Positions 1-9,117 of a DNA stretch of 64,000 nt are shown here, piece after piece. Under the pieces are notes generated by a model, which was given only the letters and a program-made list of their open reading frames with translations, did not search any database and was not told the DNA's origin. This stretch comes from Sphingobacterium multivorum (GTDB lineage Bacteria; Bacteroidota; Bacteroidia; Sphingobacteriales; Sphingobacteriaceae), in the NCBI RefSeq assembly GCF_900457465.1, contig NZ_UAUU01000011.1, positions 682,001-746,000 on the forward strand. The letters are read 5' to 3'. Position numbers and translations under genes: made by a program. Position 1 is the stretch's first letter, and the number at the start of each line of letters is the position of its first letter.

Positions 1-2
1 AC

Positions 3-107
3 GTGCTGGCTGTTAAGGAAAAAAAAGGACAGGAGGCTATGATCGTTGGGGGTGCTTTGGCATTAACTGCAGCGGCCGCAGCAATTGACCCGAAAGCAAC
101 TGAATAG
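3..107 (+). CDS. C-terminal end of an unknown protein (partial)
   Basis: Only the last 34 codons lie in the window; the frame is open from base 3 to a TAG at 105-107. The tail has a charged stretch (VKEKKGQEAM), then a glycine- and alanine-rich hydrophobic segment (VGGALALTAAAAA), and ends IDPKATE. The hydrophobic part could be a short membrane or surface helix, but nothing identifies a family. The other two forward frames close quickly. It may equally be an open frame by chance at the edge. Confidence 0.4.
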   Translation: MLAVKEKKGQEAMIVGGALALTAAAAAIDPKATE

Positions 108-144
108 TACCCAAAGCCATCTACTACTGCTGTAGCTTATGCTC

Positions 145-213
145 GTCTAAGCTGTGCCGGATTAAATCATGCCGGTTACAGCTTAGACAAACAATAAGTC
201 CGAATTATTGTTT
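145..213. terminator. Two consecutive hairpins downstream of the first gene
   Basis: The first stem pairs GTCTAAGCTGT (145-155) with ACAGCTTAGAC (178-188), 11 perfect pairs, and CCGG at 157-160 can pair with CCGG at 172-175 inside the loop. Directly after it AAACAATAA (189-197) pairs with TTATTGTTT (205-213) around a 7-base loop. Neither has a long U tract, so this may be a terminator, an mRNA-stabilising element or a small structured RNA. Confidence 0.45.
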
Positions 214-280
214 AAGATATTAGATCCTTTTATCCTCAAAGGCAAAAAAGCTGTATCACTTATTAAAAAAATCTATATAT

Positions 281-1321
281 ATGAAGTATCTTGCACAATT
301 TATGTTGATCGTCTTTCTTTTTGTTGCTAACGAAGGTCGATCCTGTACACGCGTTGTTTATAAAGGACCTAATCAGACCGTTATCACAGCTAGAAGTATG
401 GACTGGAGAGACGATATCGCGGCCAATTTATGGGTATTTCCGCGCGGCGTAGCAAGAAGCGGGGAGGTAGGGCCGCAGTCATTGCAGTGGACTTCACAAT
501 ATGGTAGTGTTGTTTCCAGTGCGTGGGACATTGCTACGGTCGATGGTTTAAATGAAAAGGGATTAGTGGCCAATGTACTCTGGCTTGTCGAATCTACTTA
601 TCCTAAATTTGATCCAGCGGGACCAAAAAAAGGTATTGCAATCTCGGCTTGGGCCCAATATGTTTTGGATAATTTTGCGACCGTCAATGAAGCCGTATCT
701 GCCTTAAAGGATGAACCATTTGTGATTGTAAGTGATTATATCCCGGGCACTACCAAATTTACGACGGTGCATTTATCGCTTTCAGATGCCACAGGCGATA
801 ACGCTATATTTGAATACATTAACGGGAAATTGGTTATTCATCACGATGCGGCTTATACCGTCATGACAAATTCTCCTGTCTTCGAAGATCAACTTGCGCT
901 AAACAGGTATTGGCAGGGAATTCCTGGAACCATTATGCTTCCAGGAACAAACCGCGCTGCTGATCGTTTTGTGAGGGCTTCTTATTACATTAATGCGATT
1001 CCGCAGACAGATGATTTGCGGCTTTCTGTTGCGAGTGTTTTCAGCGTAATCCGAAACTGCTCGGTTCCATTTGGAATAAGTTCCGAGACGGAGCCTAATA
1101 TTTCCTCTACGCGGTGGCGATCTGTAGCTGATCAGAAGAATAAAGTCTATTATTTTGAGAATGTATTGGTTCCGGGAACGTTGTGGGTGGATCTGGCTAA
1201 ATTTGATTTAAAGAAAGGTGCTCCAACGATGAAGTTGGACATGAAACAAGGGATGGCAATAAATGGCATTTCAAATACGCTGTTTAAGGCTGCCCAACCC
1301 TTTAAATTTATGGGTATTTAA
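281..1321 (+). CDS. Secreted linear amide C-N hydrolase, choloylglycine hydrolase/penicillin V acylase family
   Basis: The family consists of N-terminal-nucleophile hydrolases that cleave linear amide bonds, such as conjugated bile acids, penicillin V or acyl-homoserine lactones. Here a signal peptide (residues 1-21) ends directly before Cys22, which would become the free N-terminal Cys nucleophile after cleavage. Counting from that Cys, Arg38 and Asp41 fall at mature positions 17 and 20, the positions of catalytic Arg17 and Asp20 in penicillin V acylase (motif TARSMDW). The length of 346 residues is normal. Periplasmic or outer location follows from the signal peptide. The substrate cannot be told from sequence. 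The gene stands alone and ends at a strong hairpin shared with the convergent efflux operon. Confidence 0.9.
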   Translation: MKYLAQFMLIVFLFVANEGRSCTRVVYKGPNQTVITARSMDWRDDIAANLWVFPRGVARSGEVGPQSLQWTSQYGSVVSSAWDIATVDGLNEKGLVANVLWLVESTYPKFDPAGPKKGIAISAWAQYVLDNFATVNEAVSALKDEPFVIVSDYIPGTTKFTTVHLSLSDATGDNAIFEYINGKLVIHHDAAYTVMTNSPVFEDQLALNRYWQGIPGTIMLPGTNRAADRFVRASYYINAIPQTDDLRLSVASVFSVIRNCSVPFGISSETEPNISSTRWRSVADQKNKVYYFENVLVPGTLWVDLAKFDLKKGAPTMKLDMKQGMAINGISNTLFKAAQPFKFMGI

Positions 1322-1329
1322 ATTAGAAC

Positions 1330-1358
1330 GGGCTTGTCCAATCTTTTTGGACAAGCCC
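1330..1358. terminator. Bidirectional intrinsic terminator
   Basis: GGGCTTGTCCA (1330-1340) pairs perfectly with TGGACAAGCCC (1348-1358) around a 7-base loop. It lies between the convergent ends of the acylase gene (stop 1321) and the efflux adaptor gene (stop 1384), so it can serve both strands. Confidence 0.8.
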
Positions 1359-1383
1359 TTATTTATGCGATTTTATAGCGATC

Positions 1384-2481
1384 CTAGTTGACTGAGGTCC
1401 CGTCTATAATCTCTTCATCCGCTTTGCTGACCAATTTAGTATCTTGTTTTACGTCGCCAAATATTTCAATCTGACCATCGATGCTACGCCCTTTCTGTAC
1501 GGGGATGCGTTGGGTTTTGCCAGCAACGACAGCAATCACAAAGCTTCCTTCGCCCGAAGTAAATACCGCTGATTTTGGCACAACGAAAGTACTGTCTTGC
1601 GATGTTAAAGGTAATTCGACCTCTGCGACCATGCCGGGCAATAGCTTGTTGTCGATATTGTTAATATCAATTTCTACCCGTTCGGATCTTAATCTACTGT
1701 CCAAGGCACCCGATTTACGTGCAATCTTACCGGAGAAGGTTTGTCCAGGCAATGATTTGACGGTAAATTGCAAGGGCTGGTTTTCAGCTAGAAAACCCGA
1801 ATATTGTTCCGGAACAGCAACGGCTAACCGGAGTTTACGTTGTTGTTGAATGGTCATGATGGGCATTTCCGAACCACGGCCAGCTGGACCAACATAGGCG
1901 CCTTGATTGACATTTCTTGTTGCGATGACACCGTCGAAGGGTGCTCTGATTTCCAAATAATTCAAGAGGTTTTGTACTTCTGCATAGGCTGATTTAGCGG
2001 CTTGGTACTGGGCAAAATCAGCATTCTTTTTTGACTCAGCAACCTCAAGATCGAGTCTAGCCACAGTTCCTTCCACCTTGCTGGTTTCGAAGAGTCTATC
2101 GTAAGTGCTCTTTGTAGCCATATAAACTGCTTCTTGCGATTTGAGCCGCGATTTTGCAGCAGATAGCTGTGAACTCAATTCGGGAGCTTCCAAGACAGCC
2201 AACAACTGGCCTGCATGCACTTTACTGCCGATGTCCACATTGAGGCTTTTGACATAGCTGCTGACCTTGGCGTAAATTTCGACCTGCTGGAATCCCGTGA
2301 TTTCCCCAGGGATCTGCATTTTATTGGTTAATTTCTGTTTGGAAGGTACAAATGTCTCCATCGCCGGAGCTGCAGCTTCGGGACTTTCTTTTTTGACATT
2401 TTCCTCGGCTGCCGAATGGCATCCTGCTAAGGATGCGATCAGGCCGGCGATAGATAATATTTTGAACAAATTATTTTTCAT
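1384..2481 (-). CDS. RND efflux periplasmic adaptor (membrane fusion protein), lipoprotein
   Basis: This is the periplasmic bridge of a tripartite RND pump, joining the inner-membrane permease to the outer-membrane channel. A lipobox, SLAGC near residue 21, predicts a lipid-anchored protein. The order is typical: a beta-barrel/lipoyl half (VEIYAKVSSYVKSLNVDIGSKVHAGQLLAVLEAPEL), a coiled-coil hairpin rich in Ala, Lys and Gln, the second lipoyl half (LEIRAPFDGVIATRNVNQGAYVG) and C-terminal beta domains. At 365 residues the length is normal. It is the last gene of a minus-strand operon, 21 bases after the permease gene. Confidence 0.92.
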   Translation of the reverse strand: MKNNLFKILSIAGLIASLAGCHSAAEENVKKESPEAAAPAMETFVPSKQKLTNKMQIPGEITGFQQVEIYAKVSSYVKSLNVDIGSKVHAGQLLAVLEAPELSSQLSAAKSRLKSQEAVYMATKSTYDRLFETSKVEGTVARLDLEVAESKKNADFAQYQAAKSAYAEVQNLLNYLEIRAPFDGVIATRNVNQGAYVGPAGRGSEMPIMTIQQQRKLRLAVAVPEQYSGFLAENQPLQFTVKSLPGQTFSGKIARKSGALDSRLRSERVEIDINNIDNKLLPGMVAEVELPLTSQDSTFVVPKSAVFTSGEGSFVIAVVAGKTQRIPVQKGRSIDGQIEIFGDVKQDTKLVSKADEEIIDGTSVN

Positions 2482-2502
2482 ATTTTATAGATTATACTGC
2501 TT

Positions 2503-5500
2503 TTACGATAAAGGTTTTAATGCGGCAATATAGTGTTTACTTCCTTTGTCTTCAGGATCTAATGAGATCGATTGTGTACTGCTTTTTTCTTGCGCCCAAG
2601 CAAATATGAGCGGTAAGATGACGAGTACGGCAAATGTCGAAAATAGTAATCCGCCAATGACGGCTCTACCGAGTGGTGAAACTTGTTCACCACCTTCGCC
2701 ATGGCCAATGGCCATAGGGAGCATGCCTACAATCATGGCTAAACTGGTCATGATAATGGGTCTAAGCCGTAAGGATGCTGCCTCACGAGCTGCAGCCAGC
2801 GCATCTCCATGATGCCGACGGATATGTTCGGCATTGGTGATGAGTAGAACAGCGTTCGCAATGGATACACCCACCGACATGATAATCCCCATGTAGGATT
2901 GTAAGTTGAGGGTAGATCCGGTTAACAACAATAGAAGTAATGACCCCAGCACCACCGCAGGAACTGTGGTGAGTACAACCATAGAAACTTTGAACGATTG
3001 GAAATTGGCTGATAGCATCAGGAATATAACGATAATGGCAACAGCCAAACCAGATTCAAGGCTGCTCATGGTTTCTTCCAATACTTTTCCGAGGCCTATT
3101 TGCTCCATGGATAATCCACGCGGGAGTTCACCAAGGGCTTTGATACTACGTTTTACATCTTTGGAGGCTGTTTTCAAATCGGTATGATCAATATTTGCTG
3201 TAACTGATACATAGGGCATCGCGCCCAAATTGTCATTTTCTCCATAAGTGAAGGACGGTGTGATGGTTGCAACGTCGCTCAGTATTGGTCGCGCCGAATT
3301 TTTCAATAAAGGGATTTCACCGATTTCTTTCTCATCTTTCATTTTATCGATGGGAACCTGAACTTGGACATTATACGAGAGTCCTGCTTTTTCATCGATC
3401 CAGGTGTTTTTTTCGGTATAACGCGAAGATGAGGTGGACGCGATAAGCGATCGTGTCACTTCGCTGAGATCGATACCCAATTGTGCAGCTCTAATGCGAT
3501 CTATTTTAATATCGTACGAAGGATATTTAATGGATTGTGCTAATTGTACATCTCTAAAGTAAGGGATGGCTTTTAGTTCCTCGATCAATTTTCCGGCGTA
3601 CTTCTCGTTGTTCTTTTTGTTTTTTCCTGCTATCCGAACTTCAATAGGGGTAGGCGACCCCTGGCTTAATACTTTATCCGTAAGTTCGATCGGTTCAAAG
3701 GATACCTGTACATCGGGAACTGCTGCTTTCAGGCGTTTTCGGTATTCATCACGGAAACTGTCCATATCATGATGGTAGTCTTTCAGTGCTATTTGGAAAA
3801 CAGCTTCATGTGGACCGGCCATGAAAAGATAGATCGGCGATACTGAAAACTGCCCGGGGTGCTGACCGATATAGACAGAAGATATGCTGATATGTTCTTT
3901 GCCAACCAGTTTTTCCAGTTCGGCCAGCGCCAGTTTTGCTTTTTCTTCGGTGCGTTCGATACGTGTACCTTCAGCGGCACGAAGGCGCATTTGAAACTGG
4001 CTGGAGTTGACTTTCGGAAATACATCCTGGCCTATCGTGGAAAGTAAAATGACAACAAGACTTAGCGCTCCAAGCAGATAGATCACCGTAATGGTTTTCT
4101 TTCTTTTGAACAAGCGATCGATCATTTTCATGAATCTGTTTCTGAACCGTTCAAAAATACTGATCTTTCCATCGTTGTTAAAGTCGTCACGTTCCACCAA
4201 TAGTTTCTTCTGATTCAAGGTATCCTGTTCGGATTCTACGGTCAGTCCAGATGCTGCAAACTGGGCTTCATCTGCATTTAAACCCTCGGATTTGGTCGCA
4301 TGTGGAGCCTTATGGGCATGATCTTTCATAAACCAGTTTGCCATGATGGGAACGAATGTCTGCGAAAGAAGAAAGGATACGATCATCGAAAATCCAATGG
4401 ACAGGGCCAAGGGAAGAAATAGCGAGCCCGGAATTCCCGTCATGGTAAATGCAGGTGCAAATACGGCTAATATACAGAGCAGGATCAATAATTTTGGTAA
4501 GGCGATCTCCTTACAGGCATCCCAGATAGCCAAGGCTTTGGGTTTACCCATATCCAGATGCTGGTGTATATTCTCGATCGTTACCGTACTTTCGTCGACC
4601 AAGATACCAATAGCCAGGGCTAGTCCGCTGAGGGACATGAGGTTGATGGTCTGCCCGAAGAGTTTCAGAAAGAGCACTCCGGATATCACGGATATCGGTA
4701 TGGTCAGGATAACGATCAGCGCGGCTCTTCGATCACCTAAAAATAGGAGCACCATAAGTCCGGTCAGGATAGCTCCGATGGCACCTTCGGTAATCAAACT
4801 CTTTACCGAATTGATGACATAAACGGATTGATCAAATTCATACGATAACTTGACGTCGTCGGGCAAATTCTCCTGAATTTTTGGTAAAGCTGCTTTTAAG
4901 TTCTGGACGACTTCCCATGTGGAGGCGTCGCCAGCTTTGGCAATACTGACGTATACGGAGCGCTTGCCGTTGACCAAGGCGTAGCCTGCAGTAACATCAG
5001 CTCCGTCCTTTACCGTAGCGATATCTCCAAGGTAAAGATTTTGTATACCACCTTTAAATAGCGGGATTTTTTCAAAATCTTTGACCTCTTTAATGGTATT
5101 ATTGGTCGGCGTAATGTAGTTTTTATCCTGAATGCGTACGTTTCCTGCCGGGGCAGTTTGATTGTTCAGTCGTAGCGCTTCTACGACTTGGTCGGGTGTC
5201 ATATTGTGGCTGCGCATTAAATCCGGATCAACGTTGACCTCAATTGTGCGTGGACTTCCCCCAAAAGGAGGTGGGGACAATAAGCCGGGGATTGATGTAA
5301 ATGATGCCCTGACATAGACGTTGGCCAGATCTTGCAGTTCATTATTGGATCGTTTGCTACTGCTCAATACCAGTTGACCTACAGGAAGCGACGAGGCATC
5401 AAAGCGAATGATGAACGGCGGTTGTGAGCCTGGAGGAAAGGAGGCCTGGATCCGATTGGCCAGGGCACTTAGCTCGGCCGCAGCCTGTGCCATGTTGGTG

Positions 5501-5793
5501 TCTTCGTAATACGATACTTTCATTAAGGTCAGACCCTGAATATTCTTGGTCTCAATAGATTTGACCCCATTGGCAAAAAGAAGGATATTAACGTAGTTTT
5601 TAGCAAAATAAGATTCCATTTGATCCGGCGAATAGCCACCAAATGGATGGGCGATATAAATAACCGGAAGGTTCATTTTTGGCAGGATATCCACCTTGAT
5701 TGATCGAACGGCACCTATGCCAAAGACAATAAGTCCCAATACGAGTACGAGGATGGATATCGGCTTGCGTAAGGCAAAACGTATTAAATTCAT
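2503..5793 (-). CDS. RND family efflux permease (HAE1/AcrB type) with an EF-hand-like linker
   Basis: Proton-driven inner-membrane exporter subunit. It opens with the standard first helix and periplasmic porter region (GAVRSIKVDILPKMNLPVIYI), has the TM4 region GILVDESTVTIENIHQHLDMGK, and ends with a second six-helix half and the usual ATREA..RLRPIIMTS-type segment. The linker between the two halves, about residues 490-560, is longer than in AcrB, His-rich at its start and contains a canonical 12-residue calcium-loop pattern, D537-x-N-x-D-G-x-I-S-x-x-E548. A length of 1096 residues is slightly long, matching that insertion. The gene lies between the channel and adaptor genes of one operon. 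Substrates are unknown. Confidence 0.93.
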   Translation of the reverse strand: MNLIRFALRKPISILVLVLGLIVFGIGAVRSIKVDILPKMNLPVIYIAHPFGGYSPDQMESYFAKNYVNILLFANGVKSIETKNIQGLTLMKVSYYEDTNMAQAAAELSALANRIQASFPPGSQPPFIIRFDASSLPVGQLVLSSSKRSNNELQDLANVYVRASFTSIPGLLSPPPFGGSPRTIEVNVDPDLMRSHNMTPDQVVEALRLNNQTAPAGNVRIQDKNYITPTNNTIKEVKDFEKIPLFKGGIQNLYLGDIATVKDGADVTAGYALVNGKRSVYVSIAKAGDASTWEVVQNLKAALPKIQENLPDDVKLSYEFDQSVYVINSVKSLITEGAIGAILTGLMVLLFLGDRRAALIVILTIPISVISGVLFLKLFGQTINLMSLSGLALAIGILVDESTVTIENIHQHLDMGKPKALAIWDACKEIALPKLLILLCILAVFAPAFTMTGIPGSLFLPLALSIGFSMIVSFLLSQTFVPIMANWFMKDHAHKAPHATKSEGLNADEAQFAASGLTVESEQDTLNQKKLLVERDDFNNDGKISIFERFRNRFMKMIDRLFKRKKTITVIYLLGALSLVVILLSTIGQDVFPKVNSSQFQMRLRAAEGTRIERTEEKAKLALAELEKLVGKEHISISSVYIGQHPGQFSVSPIYLFMAGPHEAVFQIALKDYHHDMDSFRDEYRKRLKAAVPDVQVSFEPIELTDKVLSQGSPTPIEVRIAGKNKKNNEKYAGKLIEELKAIPYFRDVQLAQSIKYPSYDIKIDRIRAAQLGIDLSEVTRSLIASTSSSRYTEKNTWIDEKAGLSYNVQVQVPIDKMKDEKEIGEIPLLKNSARPILSDVATITPSFTYGENDNLGAMPYVSVTANIDHTDLKTASKDVKRSIKALGELPRGLSMEQIGLGKVLEETMSSLESGLAVAIIVIFLMLSANFQSFKVSMVVLTTVPAVVLGSLLLLLLTGSTLNLQSYMGIIMSVGVSIANAVLLITNAEHIRRHHGDALAAAREAASLRLRPIIMTSLAMIVGMLPMAIGHGEGGEQVSPLGRAVIGGLLFSTFAVLVILPLIFAWAQEKSSTQSISLDPEDKGSKHYIAALKPLS

Positions 5794-5803
5794 GTAATGT
5801 TAT

Positions 5804-7192
5804 TTATAGTTCTTTGTTGAAAATATCAAAATCTCCCGCAGCAGCGGCTTTTAATAAAAGCGACTGCCAAAGATTGATGTGGACGATCTCACGATCGGTT
5901 TCGGCTCTATTTAGTGTGTAAAGGGTCTGTGTAACATCGACAAGCGTAGCTAGACCGTTTTTATACATCGTCATTTTTTGATTGTAAGCTTGCTGGGCTG
6001 CCGACACTTGTCGGGGAGCTTCTAAATCACTTTTTCGGGCCAATTGAATTTTAACATCAGCAGCATCCAGCTGTGCTGCCAATTGGGCTTCGGCGGTTTG
6101 GTATTCTTCTCTTAGGGCATCATTCGTAAAGCGCTGTGCACTGATTTTTTTATTTATGCGTGCAATCGAAGTCAGATTCCAGTTTATGCCCAATCCCAAG
6201 AGATAATTTTGCCTACTGGGACGAACGCCTTGCCAATAATTTGTGCTATAAGCTTGTAGATCCGTAATGTAGTCGCTCTTAAAACCTGATCCTCTTGTCT
6301 GAAAAACACCAAAGGCGCTTACAGTGGGAAAATATTCTTTGGTTGATAGTTTTAATTGTTGTTCACCCAATTCAATTTTACTTTTATAAAATTGCAGAAT
6401 AGGATTACTTTCAATCAAGTTGTCTGAAAGGGGAGTTAGCTGTACTGGTGTTTTCTGGACGAGCAAGGTATCTATTTGCAGGTCTTTTGCTGGTATTCCC
6501 ATCAATACTGTCAATTTGTTGTTTTGCTCCTTAACATTTTCACGGGCCTGATTGAGGCTGATTTTAGCGCGCGATACTTCCGCTGAAGCAAGTGTAGAAT
6601 CTACTCCGGGCAATATTCCATTTTTTACTTTGGTGGCAGCAATATTTAAAAATACCAGTGCACGATCCAGATTCATCTGTTGATTTTTTTCCAATCGTTG
6701 ACTAGCCAATAAATTGAGGTAAGCCGCAGCAATCTTGACTTTATGCTGGAACTGTTCCTGACCGAGATCGGCCTGTAGTCGTTTGGTATCAGATTTGGCC
6801 AATTCGATCCGTTCTTTTTTTCGTCCAAAGGTATAAATGTCCCAATTGACGTTGGCTAAGTAAAGCGCACCAAATGCGGCATTCCAATTTTGTTCGGGAA
6901 GAGCGGCTCCTGAAGAAGCTACCCCTAGTCCGCCGAATCCATACAGTGGACCATTTTGTCCATTGACTGTTCCAAAGTCCTGTTGCGCTACGATGTTCAG
7001 ATTGGGCCAAAAGTCGCGTTTGACTTGTTCATTGGTCTGCAGGGAAGACTGGAGATAATATTCCTTTGCCTTGATATTTCCATAATTTGCAAGCCCCTGT
7101 TCTACGGCGTCGCGCAGTGTAAGCGTCTGAGCGAAGGAGGAGGATGTCGCAAGTGACACAGCCAATGACAGCACTAAATTCAATTTCAGCAT
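5804..7192 (-). CDS. TolC family outer-membrane efflux channel
   Basis: The protein has a signal peptide (residues 1-21, ending SSFAQ), then two repeated helical outer-membrane-efflux domains typical of TolC (TLRDAVEQGLANYGNIKAKEYY near the start, long Gln/Ala-rich coiled coils, and AYNQKMTMYKNGLATLVDVTQTLYTLNRAE near the end). The 462-residue length is normal. It is the first gene of a three-gene operon, channel-permease-adaptor, and its start faces the LytS kinase gene across 171 bases. It supplies the outer-membrane exit duct of the pump. No lipobox is seen, unlike the second channel gene of the window. Confidence 0.9.
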   Translation of the reverse strand: MLKLNLVLSLAVSLATSSSFAQTLTLRDAVEQGLANYGNIKAKEYYLQSSLQTNEQVKRDFWPNLNIVAQQDFGTVNGQNGPLYGFGGLGVASSGAALPEQNWNAAFGALYLANVNWDIYTFGRKKERIELAKSDTKRLQADLGQEQFQHKVKIAAAYLNLLASQRLEKNQQMNLDRALVFLNIAATKVKNGILPGVDSTLASAEVSRAKISLNQARENVKEQNNKLTVLMGIPAKDLQIDTLLVQKTPVQLTPLSDNLIESNPILQFYKSKIELGEQQLKLSTKEYFPTVSAFGVFQTRGSGFKSDYITDLQAYSTNYWQGVRPSRQNYLLGLGINWNLTSIARINKKISAQRFTNDALREEYQTAEAQLAAQLDAADVKIQLARKSDLEAPRQVSAAQQAYNQKMTMYKNGLATLVDVTQTLYTLNRAETDREIVHINLWQSLLLKAAAAGDFDIFNKEL

Positions 7193-7363
7193 AGGTTATC
7201 TATCATTTTATGGACACGAAGATAGCGATGAGCTAGCCTGTAAGGCCCCTTTTAAATGATCTATCGTGTTTAAAAGTGACCAATTTAATTCGTCATTTAT
7301 TTTTCTGCTGTTATAAATTTAAAACTCTTACTTTGTAACAGAATTTTAACAAAAAAAAGGATT

Positions 7364-8374
7364 ATGAGAAAGGTTTTGGAGAACAAGATGATACAGGAAG
7401 TCGTCCTATTGATCTTTTCGTTTATCCTCTTTACGTTGAACGACTGGATTTTGATCCTGAGTTGGAAGGGATTTTTGATGGGGGTGCTCTATTTCCTGAT
7501 CCTTTATGCGCATGCGCAACTAAATCGCTTTTTTCTATTGCCATTACTGCTTAAAAAGAATAAACCCCTGTTGTATATTCTGGCTTCGGTGGCAACGCTG
7601 CTGATTTTTGCACTGATATTAAAAGAGCTGACGGATAACGTCATTTACAAGAATTGTTTTCTCTACAAGAATCTGGTTCAGAAAACATTCCATTATCAAT
7701 TTGGTGTATTATTGGGCTCGTTGATCTGCATATTGGGCAGTATCCAATTTATCGAATTTTACCGCTTTCAACGGGTGAAGACCAGACGCGAACTGCTTTC
7801 CAATCAAACGCAACTGTCGCATTTAAAAAAGCAGCTCAACCCACATTTTCTATTCAACACGTTAAATACCATTTATGGTATTAATCTAAAGTATCCGGAA
7901 CGTACTTCTGAATTGATCATCAAAGTGTCTCAGCTGCTTCGTTATCAAATGGAGAGCAGTGAACGGGAGTATGTGCCTATGGATGATGAAATTGATTTTA
8001 TTTCAAGTTATATTGAACTGGAACGCGAGCGGTTAGGCTATCGAACGAAAATTGAATTTGACTATCAAAAAGAGGAAGATATCAATTATCAGATAGCGCC
8101 AATGTTATTGATTACTTTTGTGGAAAATGCTTTTAAACACGGAACCTGCAGTATTGAAGATTGTTTTGTACATATTTCAATCAAGATTGAAAAAGGGAAC
8201 TTATATTTGCATGTCCGAAATTCTGTTCCGGTCAAGAAAAGGAATGTGTTTTCAGCAAAAATAGGTTTGGAAAATACAGTGGCTCGATTGAAGCTTTTGT
8301 ATCCTAATCGGTATAAACTAACGACAAATTCCAAGAAAGAAGAGTACGAGGTGTCATTGGTTATCAATCTTTAA
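7364..8374 (+). CDS. Sensor histidine kinase, LytS/YehU type
   Basis: Four predicted membrane helices occupy about residues 10-140, with no separate sensor domain. A linker leads to the His_kinase motif LKKQLNPHFLFNTLNTIYG, where the His in NPHFLFN is the phosphorylation site. The ATPase part carries the N-box LLITFVENAFKHG, and the C terminus ends as usual for this class. The LytTR response regulator follows after three bases, so the two are co-transcribed and form a two-component system. The gene is divergent from an RND efflux operon, which makes control of that pump likely but not proven. Confidence 0.9.
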   Translation: MRKVLENKMIQEVVLLIFSFILFTLNDWILILSWKGFLMGVLYFLILYAHAQLNRFFLLPLLLKKNKPLLYILASVATLLIFALILKELTDNVIYKNCFLYKNLVQKTFHYQFGVLLGSLICILGSIQFIEFYRFQRVKTRRELLSNQTQLSHLKKQLNPHFLFNTLNTIYGINLKYPERTSELIIKVSQLLRYQMESSEREYVPMDDEIDFISSYIELERERLGYRTKIEFDYQKEEDINYQIAPMLLITFVENAFKHGTCSIEDCFVHISIKIEKGNLYLHVRNSVPVKKRNVFSAKIGLENTVARLKLLYPNRYKLTTNSKKEEYEVSLVINL

Positions 8375-8377
8375 ACA

Positions 8378-9073
8378 ATGAATAAAAAAAGCTGTATCGT
8401 GGTTGATGATGAACCTGCCGCGCATTATGTCCTGGTCAATTATATTGAAAGAAGTACTGATCTACAGTTGGTTGCTCAATGTTATAATGCTTTTGAGGCA
8501 TTGGAGTTTCTTCGGGAGAACAAAGTAGATTTAATCTTCCTGGATATTGAAATGCCCGAAATTAATGGGATGGAGTTTTTGAAGATGCTGGATAATCCAC
8601 CCAAAACGATTTTGACAACAGCCTATTCCGAATACGCATTGGAGAGTTATGACTATGGCGTTGTCGATTATTTATTAAAACCTATTTCATTCCCCCGTTT
8701 TTTTAAGGCTGTTCAACGTTTTTTGTCGTATAATACGGTCCTGTCACCCCAGGAAGAAGAACCCAAATCGATTAGTATACGCATGGATGGTCGTATTATT
8801 GAGGTTAAATTATCGCAGATTGATTTTATTCAGAGCTTTGGCAATTACGTAAAAATTGTTACCCCGGGACAAACTTTTTTAACAGCAAGCACCACCCAAC
8901 AAATTCTCACACAGGTGCCAGCATCAAAGTTTGTCCGTATCCACAAATCCTACATTGCTTCGATCAATAAGGTGATCAAATATGAGCATGGAATGGTACA
9001 GATCAATAATACCTCCCTTCCGGTCGGTATTACTTTCCGTCGAGAGTTACAGGAGCGGCTAGCCAATAAATAG
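8378..9073 (+). CDS. LytTR family response regulator
   Basis: The N-terminal receiver domain has the acidic pocket VVDDEP, the phospho-acceptor Asp in LIFLDIEMP, the conserved Thr in LTTAYS and Lys in LLKP. After residue about 130 comes a LytTR DNA-binding domain (IDFIQSFGNYVKIVT, FVRIHKSYIASINKV). Proteins of this class bind pairs of short direct repeats about two helical turns apart. The gene follows its kinase by three bases. The nearest obvious target is the divergent efflux operon, but I could not find a clear direct repeat in that intergenic region. Confidence 0.92.
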   Translation: MNKKSCIVVDDEPAAHYVLVNYIERSTDLQLVAQCYNAFEALEFLRENKVDLIFLDIEMPEINGMEFLKMLDNPPKTILTTAYSEYALESYDYGVVDYLLKPISFPRFFKAVQRFLSYNTVLSPQEEEPKSISIRMDGRIIEVKLSQIDFIQSFGNYVKIVTPGQTFLTASTTQQILTQVPASKFVRIHKSYIASINKVIKYEHGMVQINNTSLPVGITFRRELQERLANK

Positions 9074-9117
9074 GTCTGAGCGAATGGAGGTCTTGTTGCT
9101 ATGAGCGAGTCAGGTGA

